Origin: Bacillus sp. FJAT-28004
Lineage (GTDB): Bacteria > Bacillota > Bacilli > Paenibacillales > Paenibacillaceae
DNA length: 64,000 nt
Direction of reading: 5' to 3'
Assembly (NCBI RefSeq): GCF_001280845.1
Contig: NZ_LGHP01000001.1
Span: forward strand, 3,560,418-3,624,417
In this document: positions 32,132-41,286 of the stretch, piece after piece
Layout of the letters: each line of letters begins with the position of its first letter
Numbering within the stretch: position 1 is the first letter of the stretch
Position numbers and translations under genes: made by a program
The notes under the pieces: generated by a model
The model's database searches: none
Seen by the model: only the letters and a program-made list of their open reading frames with translations
What the model was told of the DNA's origin: nothing

Positions 32132-32578
32132 CTACTTGTAGTGCTCCTGTGCGAACTTTCCGAGTTTCTTGAGCAGCTTGCTTGTAAGCTGCTTCTCTTC
32201 TGTCGAAAGCCCATTTACCGCTTGCTCGATCGCTTCCGTATGAGCAGGAAAAACATCCTCTACAAATTGTTTCCCTTCGTCAGTCAGCTCTGCATAAATG
32301 AGACGTCTATCCGATGTCGAAGCTCTGCGGCGTACCGCTTGCTTCTTCTCCAGCTTATCAACGACATAAGTGATGTTACCGCTGCTCATAAGCACTTTCT
32401 CGCCTATTTGCTGCAAGGGCTGCGGTCCCCGATGATACAACAATTCAAGTACTCCAAATTCCGTCCGATTTAAGCCGTTTTTACGAATATCGCGATCTGC
32501 ATGAGCATTCACCCATTGGCTCGCTCTAGACAGCGCGATGAAGAGATCTAATGAATCATTTTGTTGTTCGTTTGCCAT
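32132..32578 (-). CDS. mhqR: MarR-family regulator (MhqR-like)
   Basis: About 148 residues. A MarR winged helix with LNRTEFGVLELLYHRGPQPLQQIGEKVLMSSGNITYVVDKLEKKQAVRRRASTSDRRLIYAELTDEGK; the DRR wing is typical. The ATG at 32578 lies eight bases after GAGGGGAG. It is transcribed in the same direction as the mhq genes, and an MhqR-box-like site lies upstream of both this gene and mhqP. MhqR represses dioxygenase/hydrolase genes and is released by hydroquinone-type compounds by an unknown mechanism. Confidence 0.88.
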   Translation of the reverse strand: MANEQQNDSLDLFIALSRASQWVNAHADRDIRKNGLNRTEFGVLELLYHRGPQPLQQIGEKVLMSSGNITYVVDKLEKKQAVRRRASTSDRRLIYAELTDEGKQFVEDVFPAHTEAIEQAVNGLSTEEKQLTSKLLKKLGKFAQEHYK

Positions 32579-32618
32579 GATTATCACTCCCCTCTGCGCC
32601 GATTTATCTTTAATTAAT

Positions 32619-32638
32619 TTATCTTGAATTAAAGATAA
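32619..32638. promoter_or_regulatory. MhqR-box-like operator upstream of mhqR
   Basis: TTATCTT and AAGATAA flank GAATTA (perfect 7-bp arms), again ATCT-8-AGAT. A second, overlapping inverted repeat has ATCTTTAATT (32606-32615) and AATTAAAGAT (32627-32636) arms. The position fits autoregulation. Confidence 0.65.
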
Positions 32639-32712
32639 TATATTTTGAAACAGTTGTCAACTCTCTTGTCGAATTTTTTTAGGCGGTCATAACAAGCATG
32701 CTCCGAAAAAAA

Positions 32713-32748
32713 GAACGGCTTGAAGCTAGTCTTCACTTCAAACCGTTC
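32713..32748 (-). terminator. intrinsic terminator of the LacI gene
   Basis: GAACGGCTTGAAG and CTTCAAACCGTTC pair with one G-U; on the minus strand TTTTTTTC follows. Confidence 0.88.
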
Positions 32749-32773
32749 AACGATTCAATTGCTTTCATTCTAT

Positions 32774-33757
32774 TCAGCTTTCTTTGCCTGACCTAACTGA
32801 GTTCCCTTTTATTAAAGAAACATATATCCGTTCATGCTCAATGGCATCGCCGCTAATAAGCTTGATCAGCTGTTCAGCAGCAAGGGCGCCCCACTGGCGC
32901 TTGGAATAATCTATTGTGGACAAGCGCGGCTGTGTATACGAAGCCAGCTCCATATTATCGAATCCCACAATATGAATGTGTTCACCGATCTGTATGTTCG
33001 GGTGATGCGCCGCCAAAAAATTAAACATACCGATAGCCATCTCATCGTTAAAGCAAAACACAGCCGCAGTAGTACCGCTGCTCTCAGCCATAATTTTCGC
33101 TGCAGCCTGCTCCCCTGCCGACTTATTGAAATTGCCCTCAATAACGCTTAGCTTAACGCCAGCGGTCCGCTCCACCGCTTGCGTAACAGCTTGCAGCCGC
33201 TGCCTCGAATCATATGAGCCGCTAGGTCCGGTCACTACGTACAGCGTCCGATGGCCCTGCTCGATGAGGTATTCCGCTGCCAGCCTCGCTCCTGCCTTGT
33301 TATCAAGCAGCACCTGATTAATGTTCGGATGCTGCAGCTCACGGTCCAGCACAACAAGTTTATGTCCGCGCTCCGCGTAGCTCAGCAGTTCTGTGCTCCC
33401 GAAGGTCTCGTCCAGTATAATGGCTCCGTCAATCATTCGCTCGGGAAGCATCCGATGGGATTGCTTCCCGCTGCATACGATCAAGTCATAGCCCTTTTCT
33501 GATAAAATTTCCTTCGTGCCTTGCAAGAGATCGCCGTAAAATGCGCCGCTGAAGTCGGTAAGAAAGACACCGATAATTTTCGTTTCTCTCGTCTTGAGCG
33601 ACCTTGCAGCAGCGTTCGGGATATAGTTCAATTCCTTTGCAACAGCCAATATTCGCGCTGTCGTCTCATCCGTCACCTTTGGGCTGCCGTTAAGCGCGTA
33701 TGATACCGTCGAGATCGAGACCCCCGCTTGTTTAGCGATATCCTTAATACTAACCAC
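32774..33757 (-). CDS. LacI-family transcriptional regulator
   Basis: 327 residues. The N-terminal helix-turn-helix VSIKDIAKQAGVSISTVSYALNGSPKVT is followed by a hinge (YIPNAAARSLKTRET) and a periplasmic-binding-protein-like effector domain (IIGVFLTDFSGAFYGDLLQG, VVGFDNMELASYTQPRLSTID). GTG start with AGGAG eight bases upstream. It lies downstream of the GH94 gene and is the probable regulator of the sugar locus through the four GAAACGTTTC operators at 39512-39750. The inducer is likely a beta-glucooligosaccharide; this is inference. Confidence 0.9.
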   Translation of the reverse strand: MVSIKDIAKQAGVSISTVSYALNGSPKVTDETTARILAVAKELNYIPNAAARSLKTRETKIIGVFLTDFSGAFYGDLLQGTKEILSEKGYDLIVCSGKQSHRMLPERMIDGAIILDETFGSTELLSYAERGHKLVVLDRELQHPNINQVLLDNKAGARLAAEYLIEQGHRTLYVVTGPSGSYDSRQRLQAVTQAVERTAGVKLSVIEGNFNKSAGEQAAAKIMAESSGTTAAVFCFNDEMAIGMFNFLAAHHPNIQIGEHIHIVGFDNMELASYTQPRLSTIDYSKRQWGALAAEQLIKLISGDAIEHERIYVSLIKGNSVRSGKES

Positions 33758-33801
33758 AGCATTCGCTCCTATCTTTCATCGTTCCTTCACTATATCACAA
33801 A

Positions 33802-33829
33802 GACTGGCGGTTCTAGGAGACCGCCAGTC
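33802..33829 (-). terminator. terminator between the GH94 and lacI genes
   Basis: Perfect 10-bp stem GACTGGCGGT/ACCGCCAGTC with an 8-nt loop; a short T-stretch (TTTGTG) follows on the minus strand. Partial read-through into lacI is possible. Confidence 0.75.
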
Positions 33830-33835
33830 AGCTGC

Positions 33836-36800
33836 TTACATAAATATTTCGATTCGGTTTGATTCCGAATGAAGGTTTGTTTTCAATTGTTCTTCGGTGA
33901 TTTGAACGCCGCCTGTACGATAGCGGTTAGCTGAATTCTTCCATTCAACATCCTTGCCGTTAATTGTCACCTTCGTTACCTGACCCGCATCGCTAAGACG
34001 ATAAACGAAAGTAATCGGCAAACCGTTCCACATGAAATCGAAGTGCATGCCGTCTAGTTTGGATGGCAAAATCGGATCGATGACCAGATCACCCTCTGAC
34101 TGGCGGATGCCGAGTGCATTCGAAATCAATTGGTTCATATAAATTCCGGGACCGCTCGAATAAATTCTCCAGCCGCCTTTAACAGGCACTGTACCGTCAC
34201 GAAGCTCTCCGAAACGCTCCTGCGCCTCATACCTATTGTTGAACTTTCCGTCCGAGCTGCTGAAATAGGAGTTGCTTTGGCGCAGCTCTGCATTAGGTAC
34301 AACGTCGCGCAAGCCAACTGGATTAATCATAAGAAGGCCTTGCCACACTTCATCCGTCTTACCTAGCTTCGCCATTGCCTCTACATAACGGATATGAGCA
34401 TGAACATATTGCAAGCCGACTTCTCGGCCGAAATTAGATGCCTGCTCTGCCCGCTTGAAGTTCGTGCTAACGCCGCCCGCATACTGTGCAGGACGATTCA
34501 TTAGCCTTACGCCATCAGGACAATACAACTGCTCTTTAATAATTTGGTAATGCTCAGCAGCTTGCTCCTCTGTAAGCAATTCGCTAATCATACTGCGCGT
34601 CATCGGAAGCAGGCGATATTGAATGCCTGTTGTCGTATCCGTCGGGTGAAGCATCAACTTCGCATCGCCTGGTTCCTCCATATAAACGAAACCTGGGATA
34701 ACCTCTTGCTGCAGCATATACTGATTGAAATCTGCTTGAATAGCAGACGCCAGCTGTTTAAGCTCGGCTGCCTGTACCGCATCAACTTCTTCCAGCACGC
34801 GGCCAAACTGAGCAATAACCTGATATGTCAGCGCCACAGTCCAGCTGCTGACCATATATTGCTTAAGCTGCGCGTTGGCTGGTTGGAGCGTATCGTCCCA
34901 ATCTCCATCTCCATAGGAAGACAAATGCGTATCGTGCAGGAAGTGGCTCTTCATATAAGCAATTTCCTTCATCGCATGGTCAAGCAGCGTCGAAGGCTCT
35001 GCTGTAAATTCGCCCTTATGACGGATCGTGTAAGGTACTCGCTCCTGCAAAATGCTGTAATCCTTCGTTGCAGCCAAGTAGTCGCCAAGCACCTTCAGCG
35101 GCCAGACAATAATATCGCCATGGCTCTCTTCTTGCTGGATGTGGAAGTACTTGTCGAACATGAACCATTGCGGCCAATTGCCGTCATCCTCGTATTGATG
35201 GGAATAGACGGTCTTCAGGATTTCTGCAACCTGCTCATATTTGTTCATAGCCATGAAGTACTCCGTCGGCCCTTGGCAAACGTCACGAGTTCCCCATGCT
35301 GCACCTCCATATTGCTCAAGTCCATGAGGTACCGAATAATGGACGAGCATATTGTGTGTGTACCACCAAGCCAGCGCATTAACTTTATCCAGCTCAGCTG
35401 CAGCCTGAGCAGATCCCTCTGATGAGAGGCGGAAGCCATTCATTACATTTCGGAAAAACTCACGATAGCGCTCGATTTCCATATCCGCCTTACGCTCAGC
35501 AAGAGGCAGCGTTTCGCCATGCAAGAGGCCTTGCATCGTAATCGTCCACTCCGCACTTTGACCAAGCTGCATCACGACAAGCGATGCTGAACCTGTAGCT
35601 GCACCGCTGACAAGCAAGCTTTCGTCTCCTGCTGTCATGTCAGCACCGCTAACAGACATCCGATATTGCATATCAGGGAATATTGGGGAGCTTATGGATG
35701 CTTGGTCAGCCTTGAAAGTAAATACGCCATCCACCAGCTCCATGTGGAACGGCAGCTCATATTCATTGTTGTTCATGGAAACTTGGTTCGTAACCAAATA
35801 TCGATAAGCTTGTCCCTTAACCGAACGAAGGTGAAGGCGTACCTCAGGCGAATCGACGGTTGTGTAATTTGTAATAATGAGTGTGTCGTCTGCCATTTTG
35901 TAGAACCAACGGGCATAGTTGAAGCCGATCTCAAACATCGAAGGCATCGTAAGAAGACCGTATGTTCCTTCGGATTCCACATAAATGCGTTGTCCTGATG
36001 TCTTAAAATTGTTTAGTGCGTTGCGAGCATTCGTAAACAGCTTGTGAAAACTCGTATTGCCCACTAGCAATTGTGAGTTAAAAATACCGTACATGTACGA
36101 GGTCGTCGTCATAACATCCTCTGTCATACGGTCATTGCCGCCTGACATCAGAATATGACCGTGTGGACGCTCAACAAGTAGCTCCTTCTCTTTGAGCACA
36201 ACATGCTCATGGCTTTCGGTAAAGAAGGAGAGCAGCTTGCCGTCTTGCCATTCCTCTTGATGACGCTTAGGGAAATAGGTGTTAATTTCCTCTATCGTCA
36301 TCGATGCCGTGCGAACTGGCGACCCTATAGCATCTGCAATCTCAGACTTTGCTACAGGCTCCGCTGAAGCTGTGAAGTCAGTCTCATTCGAGCGCTCAAC
36401 TTCTTCCCAAGCTGCCTGAACTTCTGCGCTGAACTCTACCGAATTCACTGCTGAAGCATGATCAGCCTTGAACAAGCCGTAAAACACAAAGCGAGCATTA
36501 TCCTTCAACAAAACAGGCTTTGATTGAAGCGCTGCATAAGTGAATTCATATTGGTATACCTCATTTGCAAGCTCAGCCTTGCCGAGAGCCTCAGGTACAT
36601 CTGTTTCTTTATAGCTAAGACCAAAGAATTGGAATCCGTCCGTCGAATAACTAGCTGCGCCTGTCAGTGCACCATGCTGCATGTAAGGAAATGAGCCTTG
36701 CATTGGCTGATTCTGGCGGAAGCACAGGACATAACCTAGCTTCTCATCCTTAAACGACTTATGGTCAACATACTGCGACATATAAGCCTCATTTGAGCGC

Positions 36801-37225
36801 ACCGCACCAATATCAGCGAGTCCAATATCTTGTCCGTAAATGATGTCGATCTTCGCTTCTCTTCCTTGCGAATGGACGGTTACGTCCCAGAACCAGATGC
36901 TTTGGTTCGTCATTGTGAAGACAACGCGATAGGCGATGCCGCCAAATGCAGTCCCCTCCCAAAGCAAGCGTCCTTCCGCAGCCGACATGCGGCTGGACGA
37001 ACGAATACCAAGCAGAGGCTCGTAAGAAATTCCTTCATCGGTATGCATACGCAAATAAAGATTGTTAAGCGAACCATCCACGTTGTTCGACACCACTTGA
37101 TTCAGCATCGTTCCTTTATTTACGGCTTTTGCAAGGTCTCCGCTGCTTAGAAAATCAAACGTCAGCTCTCCTGCTTTTATCTGCAATGCATTCATTGCCT
37201 TCAACGCATCGATTACAGCTTCCAT
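33836..37225 (-). CDS. GH94 family glycoside phosphorylase, likely 1,2-beta-oligoglucan phosphorylase
   Basis: About 1129 residues, much longer than cellobiose phosphorylases (about 800). The N-terminal half is beta-sandwich and linker; the (alpha/alpha)6 barrel starts near WWYTHNMLVHYSVPHGLEQYGGAAWGTRDVCQGP. The general acid lies in GDGDWDDTLQP (Asp775 or nearby Asp777/778). GGVSTNFKRAEQASNFGREVGLQ follows in the barrel. The length and this motif, plus the neighbouring GH3, ABC and LacI genes, resemble the Listeria innocua 1,2-beta-oligoglucan phosphorylase locus. It would phosphorolyse beta-1,2-glucooligosaccharides to glucose 1-phosphate. It has no signal peptide, so it is cytoplasmic. The start is ATG 37225, with a GTG three codons earlier. 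Confidence 0.88.
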   Translation of the reverse strand: MEAVIDALKAMNALQIKAGELTFDFLSSGDLAKAVNKGTMLNQVVSNNVDGSLNNLYLRMHTDEGISYEPLLGIRSSSRMSAAEGRLLWEGTAFGGIAYRVVFTMTNQSIWFWDVTVHSQGREAKIDIIYGQDIGLADIGAVRSNEAYMSQYVDHKSFKDEKLGYVLCFRQNQPMQGSFPYMQHGALTGAASYSTDGFQFFGLSYKETDVPEALGKAELANEVYQYEFTYAALQSKPVLLKDNARFVFYGLFKADHASAVNSVEFSAEVQAAWEEVERSNETDFTASAEPVAKSEIADAIGSPVRTASMTIEEINTYFPKRHQEEWQDGKLLSFFTESHEHVVLKEKELLVERPHGHILMSGGNDRMTEDVMTTTSYMYGIFNSQLLVGNTSFHKLFTNARNALNNFKTSGQRIYVESEGTYGLLTMPSMFEIGFNYARWFYKMADDTLIITNYTTVDSPEVRLHLRSVKGQAYRYLVTNQVSMNNNEYELPFHMELVDGVFTFKADQASISSPIFPDMQYRMSVSGADMTAGDESLLVSGAATGSASLVVMQLGQSAEWTITMQGLLHGETLPLAERKADMEIERYREFFRNVMNGFRLSSEGSAQAAAELDKVNALAWWYTHNMLVHYSVPHGLEQYGGAAWGTRDVCQGPTEYFMAMNKYEQVAEILKTVYSHQYEDDGNWPQWFMFDKYFHIQQEESHGDIIVWPLKVLGDYLAATKDYSILQERVPYTIRHKGEFTAEPSTLLDHAMKEIAYMKSHFLHDTHLSSYGDGDWDDTLQPANAQLKQYMVSSWTVALTYQVIAQFGRVLEEVDAVQAAELKQLASAIQADFNQYMLQQEVIPGFVYMEEPGDAKLMLHPTDTTTGIQYRLLPMTRSMISELLTEEQAAEHYQIIKEQLYCPDGVRLMNRPAQYAGGVSTNFKRAEQASNFGREVGLQYVHAHIRYVEAMAKLGKTDEVWQGLLMINPVGLRDVVPNAELRQSNSYFSSSDGKFNNRYEAQERFGELRDGTVPVKGGWRIYSSGPGIYMNQLISNALGIRQSEGDLVIDPILPSKLDGMHFDFMWNGLPITFVYRLSDAGQVTKVTINGKDVEWKNSANRYRTGGVQITEEQLKTNLHSESNRIEIFM

Positions 37226-37241
37226 TCTTCTCACTGCCTCT

Positions 37242-39398
37242 CTATTTGCTTAGTTTGAATTTAAGCGTTTCTACATCACGGCTGTTAGGCCCAATATATA
37301 GTTCAAAGTCACCTGGGTCACTTGCGAAGGAAAGATCAGCATGATAGTAACGCAGCTGTTTTTCCTCTAGTGTAAAGGAAATTTCTTTGCTCTCGCCTGG
37401 CTGCAGCATAATTTTGCGGAATGCCTTCAGCTCTTGCAGCGGACGAACAACATCGCCAGCCATATCGCGTACATATAATTGCACGGTTTCTTCACCGGCA
37501 CGAGACCCTGTGTTCGTTACCGTTATGTTAGCTTGCAATGGTTTAGATACACTCATTGTATCCAATGCCAGCTCCGCCCCGCTGTAGGCAAAGCTTGTAT
37601 AACCAAGCCCATAACCAAACGGCAGCAGCGGCTCATTCGGAATGTCCAAATACTGAGATACGTATTTCACCTGAGCATCTGGTGCGCCTTGCGGCCTGCC
37701 TGTATTGAAACGATTGTAATAGACTGGCACTTGGCCTACGGAATAAGGAAACGACATCGATAACCTTCCGGTTGGCTCCGATTCTCCAAACAATAATTCC
37801 GCAATAGCAGCTCCGCCCTCTGTACCTGGGAACCACGCCTCTAACACGGCATCTGATTGATCAATAACACCATGTAGGTCAAGCGGACGTCCATTAAATA
37901 AGACAGTAATCATCGGCTTGCCGAGCTGCTTCAGCTTAGCAATCAGCTCTAGCTGTACCTGCGGCAGCTTAATATCAGACCTGCTGCTCGCTTCACCGCT
38001 CATGTCAGAATGCTCGCCTAATGCGAGAACAAGGATATCCGCCTCATTCGCCGCAGTAAGTGCCGCTTGCCACTGCTCATCCGTCATCGCTTCAATACCG
38101 CAGCCTTCTGTCACAGATAGCAGTGACGCATCAATTTTGCTTGCTATACCCGCTGCTAGCTGAATTGCCTCTTCTTTGGAACCAAGCCAAGACCAAGGTC
38201 CAAGAATATCGCCGCTAGCCGCAAACGGACCGATCAACGCAATTTTTTGCTCGCGTCCAAGCGGGAGAACTCCTTCATTTTTTACGAGGACACAGGATTT
38301 AAGCGCAAGCTCACGCGCAGCCTGACGATGTGCTGCAGATCCTACGATTTCTTGCTCAAGCTCTGCATTCGCACCACGATATGGATTTTCGAACAAGCCC
38401 AGCTTCTGCTTTAGCTCCAAAATGCGAAGTACTGCTTCGTCAATTAGTGCGACATCGATTTCCTTCTCCTCAACAAGCCGCTGCAAGTGATCGGAGTAAC
38501 AAGTGGTCATCATTTCAATATCGACGCCTGCTTTGATCGCCTTCATCGCCGCTTCTGCCTCATCTGCTGCAACGCCATGCGGGATTAGCTCCTTCACTGC
38601 GCCCCAATCGGAGATCAGCACGCCGTCAAACGCCCATTCACCACGAAGCAGGTCTCGCATAAGCCACTTGTTCCCAGAAGCCGGTATGCCATCGACCGTA
38701 TTGAATGCCGTCATGACCATTTCGCAGCCCTCATCCAGCGCTGCTTTATAGGCTGGCAAATAATACTCGCGCAGTTGGCGCTCAGATAGATCAACCGTAT
38801 TATAGTCGCGTCCACCCTCTGCAGCTCCATATGCTGCGAAGTGTTTCACGCATGCAGCTACACGGTTAATATCATTTGCAAGGTCCTTCCCTTGGAAACC
38901 TCTTACGAATGCTCTGGCAAATTCACTGTTCAAATACGGATCCTCGCCTGTCGACTCCATAACTCTACCCCATCTTGGATCCCGTACGAGATCGACCATC
39001 GGAGCGAATGTAACGTGTACACCTGCCGCAGCAGCTTCCTTAGCTGCAATCTCGGCACTTTGTTCTGCCAGCTCCATATCCCATGAGCAGCCGATTGCCA
39101 GCGGTACAGGGAAGATCGTTTTGTAGCCATGAACGATATCCGCCATAACCAGAAGCGGTATGCCTAAGCGGTTGCTCGCCAAATGCTGCTTCTGTATGTT
39201 AATGACTTCCCTCGCTCCTGTTAAGCCAAGCACGGAGCCCGTATTACGAACCGTTTCTTCCGTTATGCCCATTTCCGCCATCGGTCCGGTTATTTGTCCA
39301 TCTGCACCTTGAAAGAATGGCGTCGCCAGCTGCAGCAGCTGTCCGATCTTCTCCTCAAGCGTCATGAGCTTTAGAAGAGCCGCAGGTTGCTTATCCAT
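37242..39398 (-). CDS. GH3 family beta-glucosidase
   Basis: About 718 residues from the ATG at 39398, nine bases after GAGGAGG. The GH3 N-terminal TIM barrel contains RWGRVMESTGEDP, VKHFAAYG (Lys-His) and the nucleophile Asp264 in ISDWGAVKE. The middle domain carries GPFAASGDILGPW, and a C-terminal fibronectin-III-like domain has the usual VTNTGSRAGEETVQLYV. There is no signal peptide. It is 16 bp upstream of the GH94 gene in the same direction. With the ABC importer it probably trims imported beta-glucooligosaccharides to glucose. Confidence 0.92.
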   Translation of the reverse strand: MDKQPAALLKLMTLEEKIGQLLQLATPFFQGADGQITGPMAEMGITEETVRNTGSVLGLTGAREVINIQKQHLASNRLGIPLLVMADIVHGYKTIFPVPLAIGCSWDMELAEQSAEIAAKEAAAAGVHVTFAPMVDLVRDPRWGRVMESTGEDPYLNSEFARAFVRGFQGKDLANDINRVAACVKHFAAYGAAEGGRDYNTVDLSERQLREYYLPAYKAALDEGCEMVMTAFNTVDGIPASGNKWLMRDLLRGEWAFDGVLISDWGAVKELIPHGVAADEAEAAMKAIKAGVDIEMMTTCYSDHLQRLVEEKEIDVALIDEAVLRILELKQKLGLFENPYRGANAELEQEIVGSAAHRQAARELALKSCVLVKNEGVLPLGREQKIALIGPFAASGDILGPWSWLGSKEEAIQLAAGIASKIDASLLSVTEGCGIEAMTDEQWQAALTAANEADILVLALGEHSDMSGEASSRSDIKLPQVQLELIAKLKQLGKPMITVLFNGRPLDLHGVIDQSDAVLEAWFPGTEGGAAIAELLFGESEPTGRLSMSFPYSVGQVPVYYNRFNTGRPQGAPDAQVKYVSQYLDIPNEPLLPFGYGLGYTSFAYSGAELALDTMSVSKPLQANITVTNTGSRAGEETVQLYVRDMAGDVVRPLQELKAFRKIMLQPGESKEISFTLEEKQLRYYHADLSFASDPGDFELYIGPNSRDVETLKFKLSK

Positions 39399-39511
39399 AT
39401 CCGTGTTCCTCCTCGTAGTAGCCAATCAAATTAATCGTTCTTATCGTTAATGTTTACAGGTCCTTCTGTCTTTACCACGCCTATGTCTAATACCTCATAA
39501 TTTTAACAATC

Positions 39512-39521
39512 GAAACGTTTC
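39512..39521. promoter_or_regulatory. LacI-type operator O1
   Basis: GAAACGTTTC, a perfect palindrome with the LacI-family central CG. It lies about 18 bp downstream of the minus-strand -10 box, so binding would block the GH3-GH94 transcript. A CcpA cre role is an alternative. Confidence 0.7.
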
Positions 39522-39539
39522 TATTGATTCCTAATTTGG

Positions 39540-39568
39540 ATTATAAACAATTCAAAAAGAGTCGTCAA
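39540..39568 (-). promoter_or_regulatory. sigma-A promoter for the GH3-GH94 operon
   Basis: Minus strand: TTGACG (39563-39568), 17-bp spacer, TATAAT (39540-39545). It is followed by operator O1 and preceded by operator O2. Confidence 0.78.
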
Positions 39569-39588
39569 TGGCTGTTTCACCTCGAATA

Positions 39589-39598
39589 GAAACGTTTA
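39589..39598. promoter_or_regulatory. LacI-type operator O2
   Basis: GAAACGTTTA, one change from the other three. It lies between the two divergent promoters, upstream of both -35 boxes, suited to looping or joint repression. Confidence 0.65.
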
Positions 39599-39639
39599 TA
39601 TTATTAATATGAGGCGATTTCCCTGAAATAAAAAAACGC

Positions 39640-39668
39640 TTGAACACGATAAAACTTTGATCTATAAT
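39640..39668 (+). promoter_or_regulatory. sigma-A promoter for the sugar ABC importer operon
   Basis: TTGAAC (39640-39645), 17-bp spacer, TATAAT (39663-39668). Operator O3 starts six bases after the -10 box, over the expected transcription start; the leader to the first gene is about 265 nt. Confidence 0.8.
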
Positions 39669-39674
39669 GATGTC

Positions 39675-39684
39675 GAAACGTTTC
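39675..39684. promoter_or_regulatory. LacI-type operator O3
   Basis: GAAACGTTTC inside the 14-bp perfect palindrome TCGAAACGTTTCGA. Its position over the transcription start of the ABC operon makes it a direct repression site. Confidence 0.75.
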
Positions 39685-39740
39685 GAAACTTTAAGCATGT
39701 CCGGTTTATAAGATGTAAACGGTAATATTTTTTATTTATA

Positions 39741-39750
39741 GAAACGTTTC
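39741..39750. promoter_or_regulatory. LacI-type operator O4
   Basis: GAAACGTTTC within the leader of the ABC operon, about 65 bp after O3. It may act as an auxiliary operator or roadblock. Confidence 0.65.
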
Positions 39751-39941
39751 ACCACGTCAAAAAGATTTTCTATATACAGGTGACGAGCGTTTTTGCTGTT
39801 GCAGGTTTTGAAGTATTTTCCTGCTCATCTACACCCAGCTTAGGCTGAAAAATACGGCTAACAACAGCCGCCCTCGTGCATAACTTGCACGGCTTCACAG
39901 CATAGTACTTATAACAATCATTCACACAGGAGGAATAATTA

Positions 39942-41189
39942 ATGTTTAAGAAATCAGTAGCAACCACACTAGCCAGCTCCATGCTGCTTGTCGGTGCTCT
40001 CACTGCTTGCGGAAGCAACAACAGCAATGAAGGAGCAGCGAGCGATAAAGTAACGCTCAACGTATGGGGCATGGGTGAAGAAGCCAAAGCTTTACCGAAG
40101 ATTGCTGAGCAATTTATGGTTGAGAATCCAAACATTAAAGTCAATGTACAAGCACTTCCTTGGGATACGGCACATGATAAGCTGTTGACGGCTGTCGCTT
40201 CCAAAAAAGGTCCAGACGTGCTTCAAATGGGCACAACTTGGATTCCTGAATTTGCATCTGCCAAGGCGCTTATGGATATTACTCCTTACGTAGCTCAATA
40301 TCCTGAGCTGGCTGAAGAGAACTTCTATCCAGGATCCGTTTTAACGACAAAATACGAAAATGCAACTGTCGGCGTGCCTTGGTATATCGACACTCGCGTT
40401 CTTTACTACCGTACAGATCTACTGAAGGAAGCCGGATACGATAAAGCTCCGCAAACATGGGATGAGCTTAAAGATGCTGCAACGAAGCTAAAAGCTCGCG
40501 GCAAAAACAAATACGGCATTAGCCTTGATGTAAAAGAACAGTCGCTGCTATTCATGTTCGCACGTCAAAATGGTTCGAAACTTATCGAGAACAATAAACC
40601 ACAATTCAACGAACCGGAGTTTGTTGAAGCGGTAGAATATTTGGACAGTTTCTTTAAAGACGGTTCTGCACCGGTTGATCTAGGTATGGACATCATCCCT
40701 GCATTCAAGGGTGAGGGCATTCTACCCATGTTCATTAGCGGACCTTGGATGATTAAACTGATCAATGACCAAGCACCTGAGCTTGCAGGCAAATGGGCTA
40801 CAGCTGTGCTTCCTAAGAAACAGAACAACCTGTCTTCTCTAGGCGGCTCTAACTTGTCTGTATTCCAACATACAACGCACAAAGAAGAGGCATTGAAATT
40901 CCTAGCTTACATGAGCAAGCCTGAAACACAGCTAAAATGGCTGGAACTGTCGAACTCCCTTCCTTCCACGAAGAAAGCTTGGGAAGATAAAGCCTTGACA
41001 ACAGACCCTAATGTTAAAGTGATCGGCGATCAAATGAATAACTCAGAGCCAATGCCGGTAATTAAACAATGGGAAGAAATTGCTCAAAACGTTCTATCAA
41101 CATTTGAGAAAATTTACCGCGGCAACGCAGACATTAAAAAAGAACTTGACGCATTCAACGCAAAATCAGAACAAATATTGAATAAATAA
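39942..41189 (+). CDS. sugar ABC transporter substrate-binding lipoprotein (family 1)
   Basis: 415 residues. The lipoprotein signal is MFKKSVATTLASSMLLVGAL followed by TAC, with Cys23 lipidated and a GSNNSN linker. The mature protein follows the MalE/family-1 pattern: TLNVWGMGEEAKALPKIAEQFM, GPDVLQMGTTWIPEFA, and a GPWMIKLINDQAPE loop. Strong AGGAGG site before the ATG. It delivers oligosaccharides to the two permeases that follow; the binding protein of the Listeria beta-1,2-glucan locus is the likely counterpart. Confidence 0.92.
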   Translation: MFKKSVATTLASSMLLVGALTACGSNNSNEGAASDKVTLNVWGMGEEAKALPKIAEQFMVENPNIKVNVQALPWDTAHDKLLTAVASKKGPDVLQMGTTWIPEFASAKALMDITPYVAQYPELAEENFYPGSVLTTKYENATVGVPWYIDTRVLYYRTDLLKEAGYDKAPQTWDELKDAATKLKARGKNKYGISLDVKEQSLLFMFARQNGSKLIENNKPQFNEPEFVEAVEYLDSFFKDGSAPVDLGMDIIPAFKGEGILPMFISGPWMIKLINDQAPELAGKWATAVLPKKQNNLSSLGGSNLSVFQHTTHKEEALKFLAYMSKPETQLKWLELSNSLPSTKKAWEDKALTTDPNVKVIGDQMNNSEPMPVIKQWEEIAQNVLSTFEKIYRGNADIKKELDAFNAKSEQILNK

Positions 41190-41286
41190 TGATCGCAAGC
41201 GCCGGCAGCGGTTCTGAAACAGAGCCGCTGCCGGTTCCATTAGGAATGGATAAAGCCAGGCGCTCATAGCAAAGGAAGGGTCGTTT

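Noticed and set aside
34544-35422. 292-codon open frame antisense to the GH94 gene
   Set aside because: It lies wholly within the catalytic barrel of the phosphorylase and has no recognisable domain.
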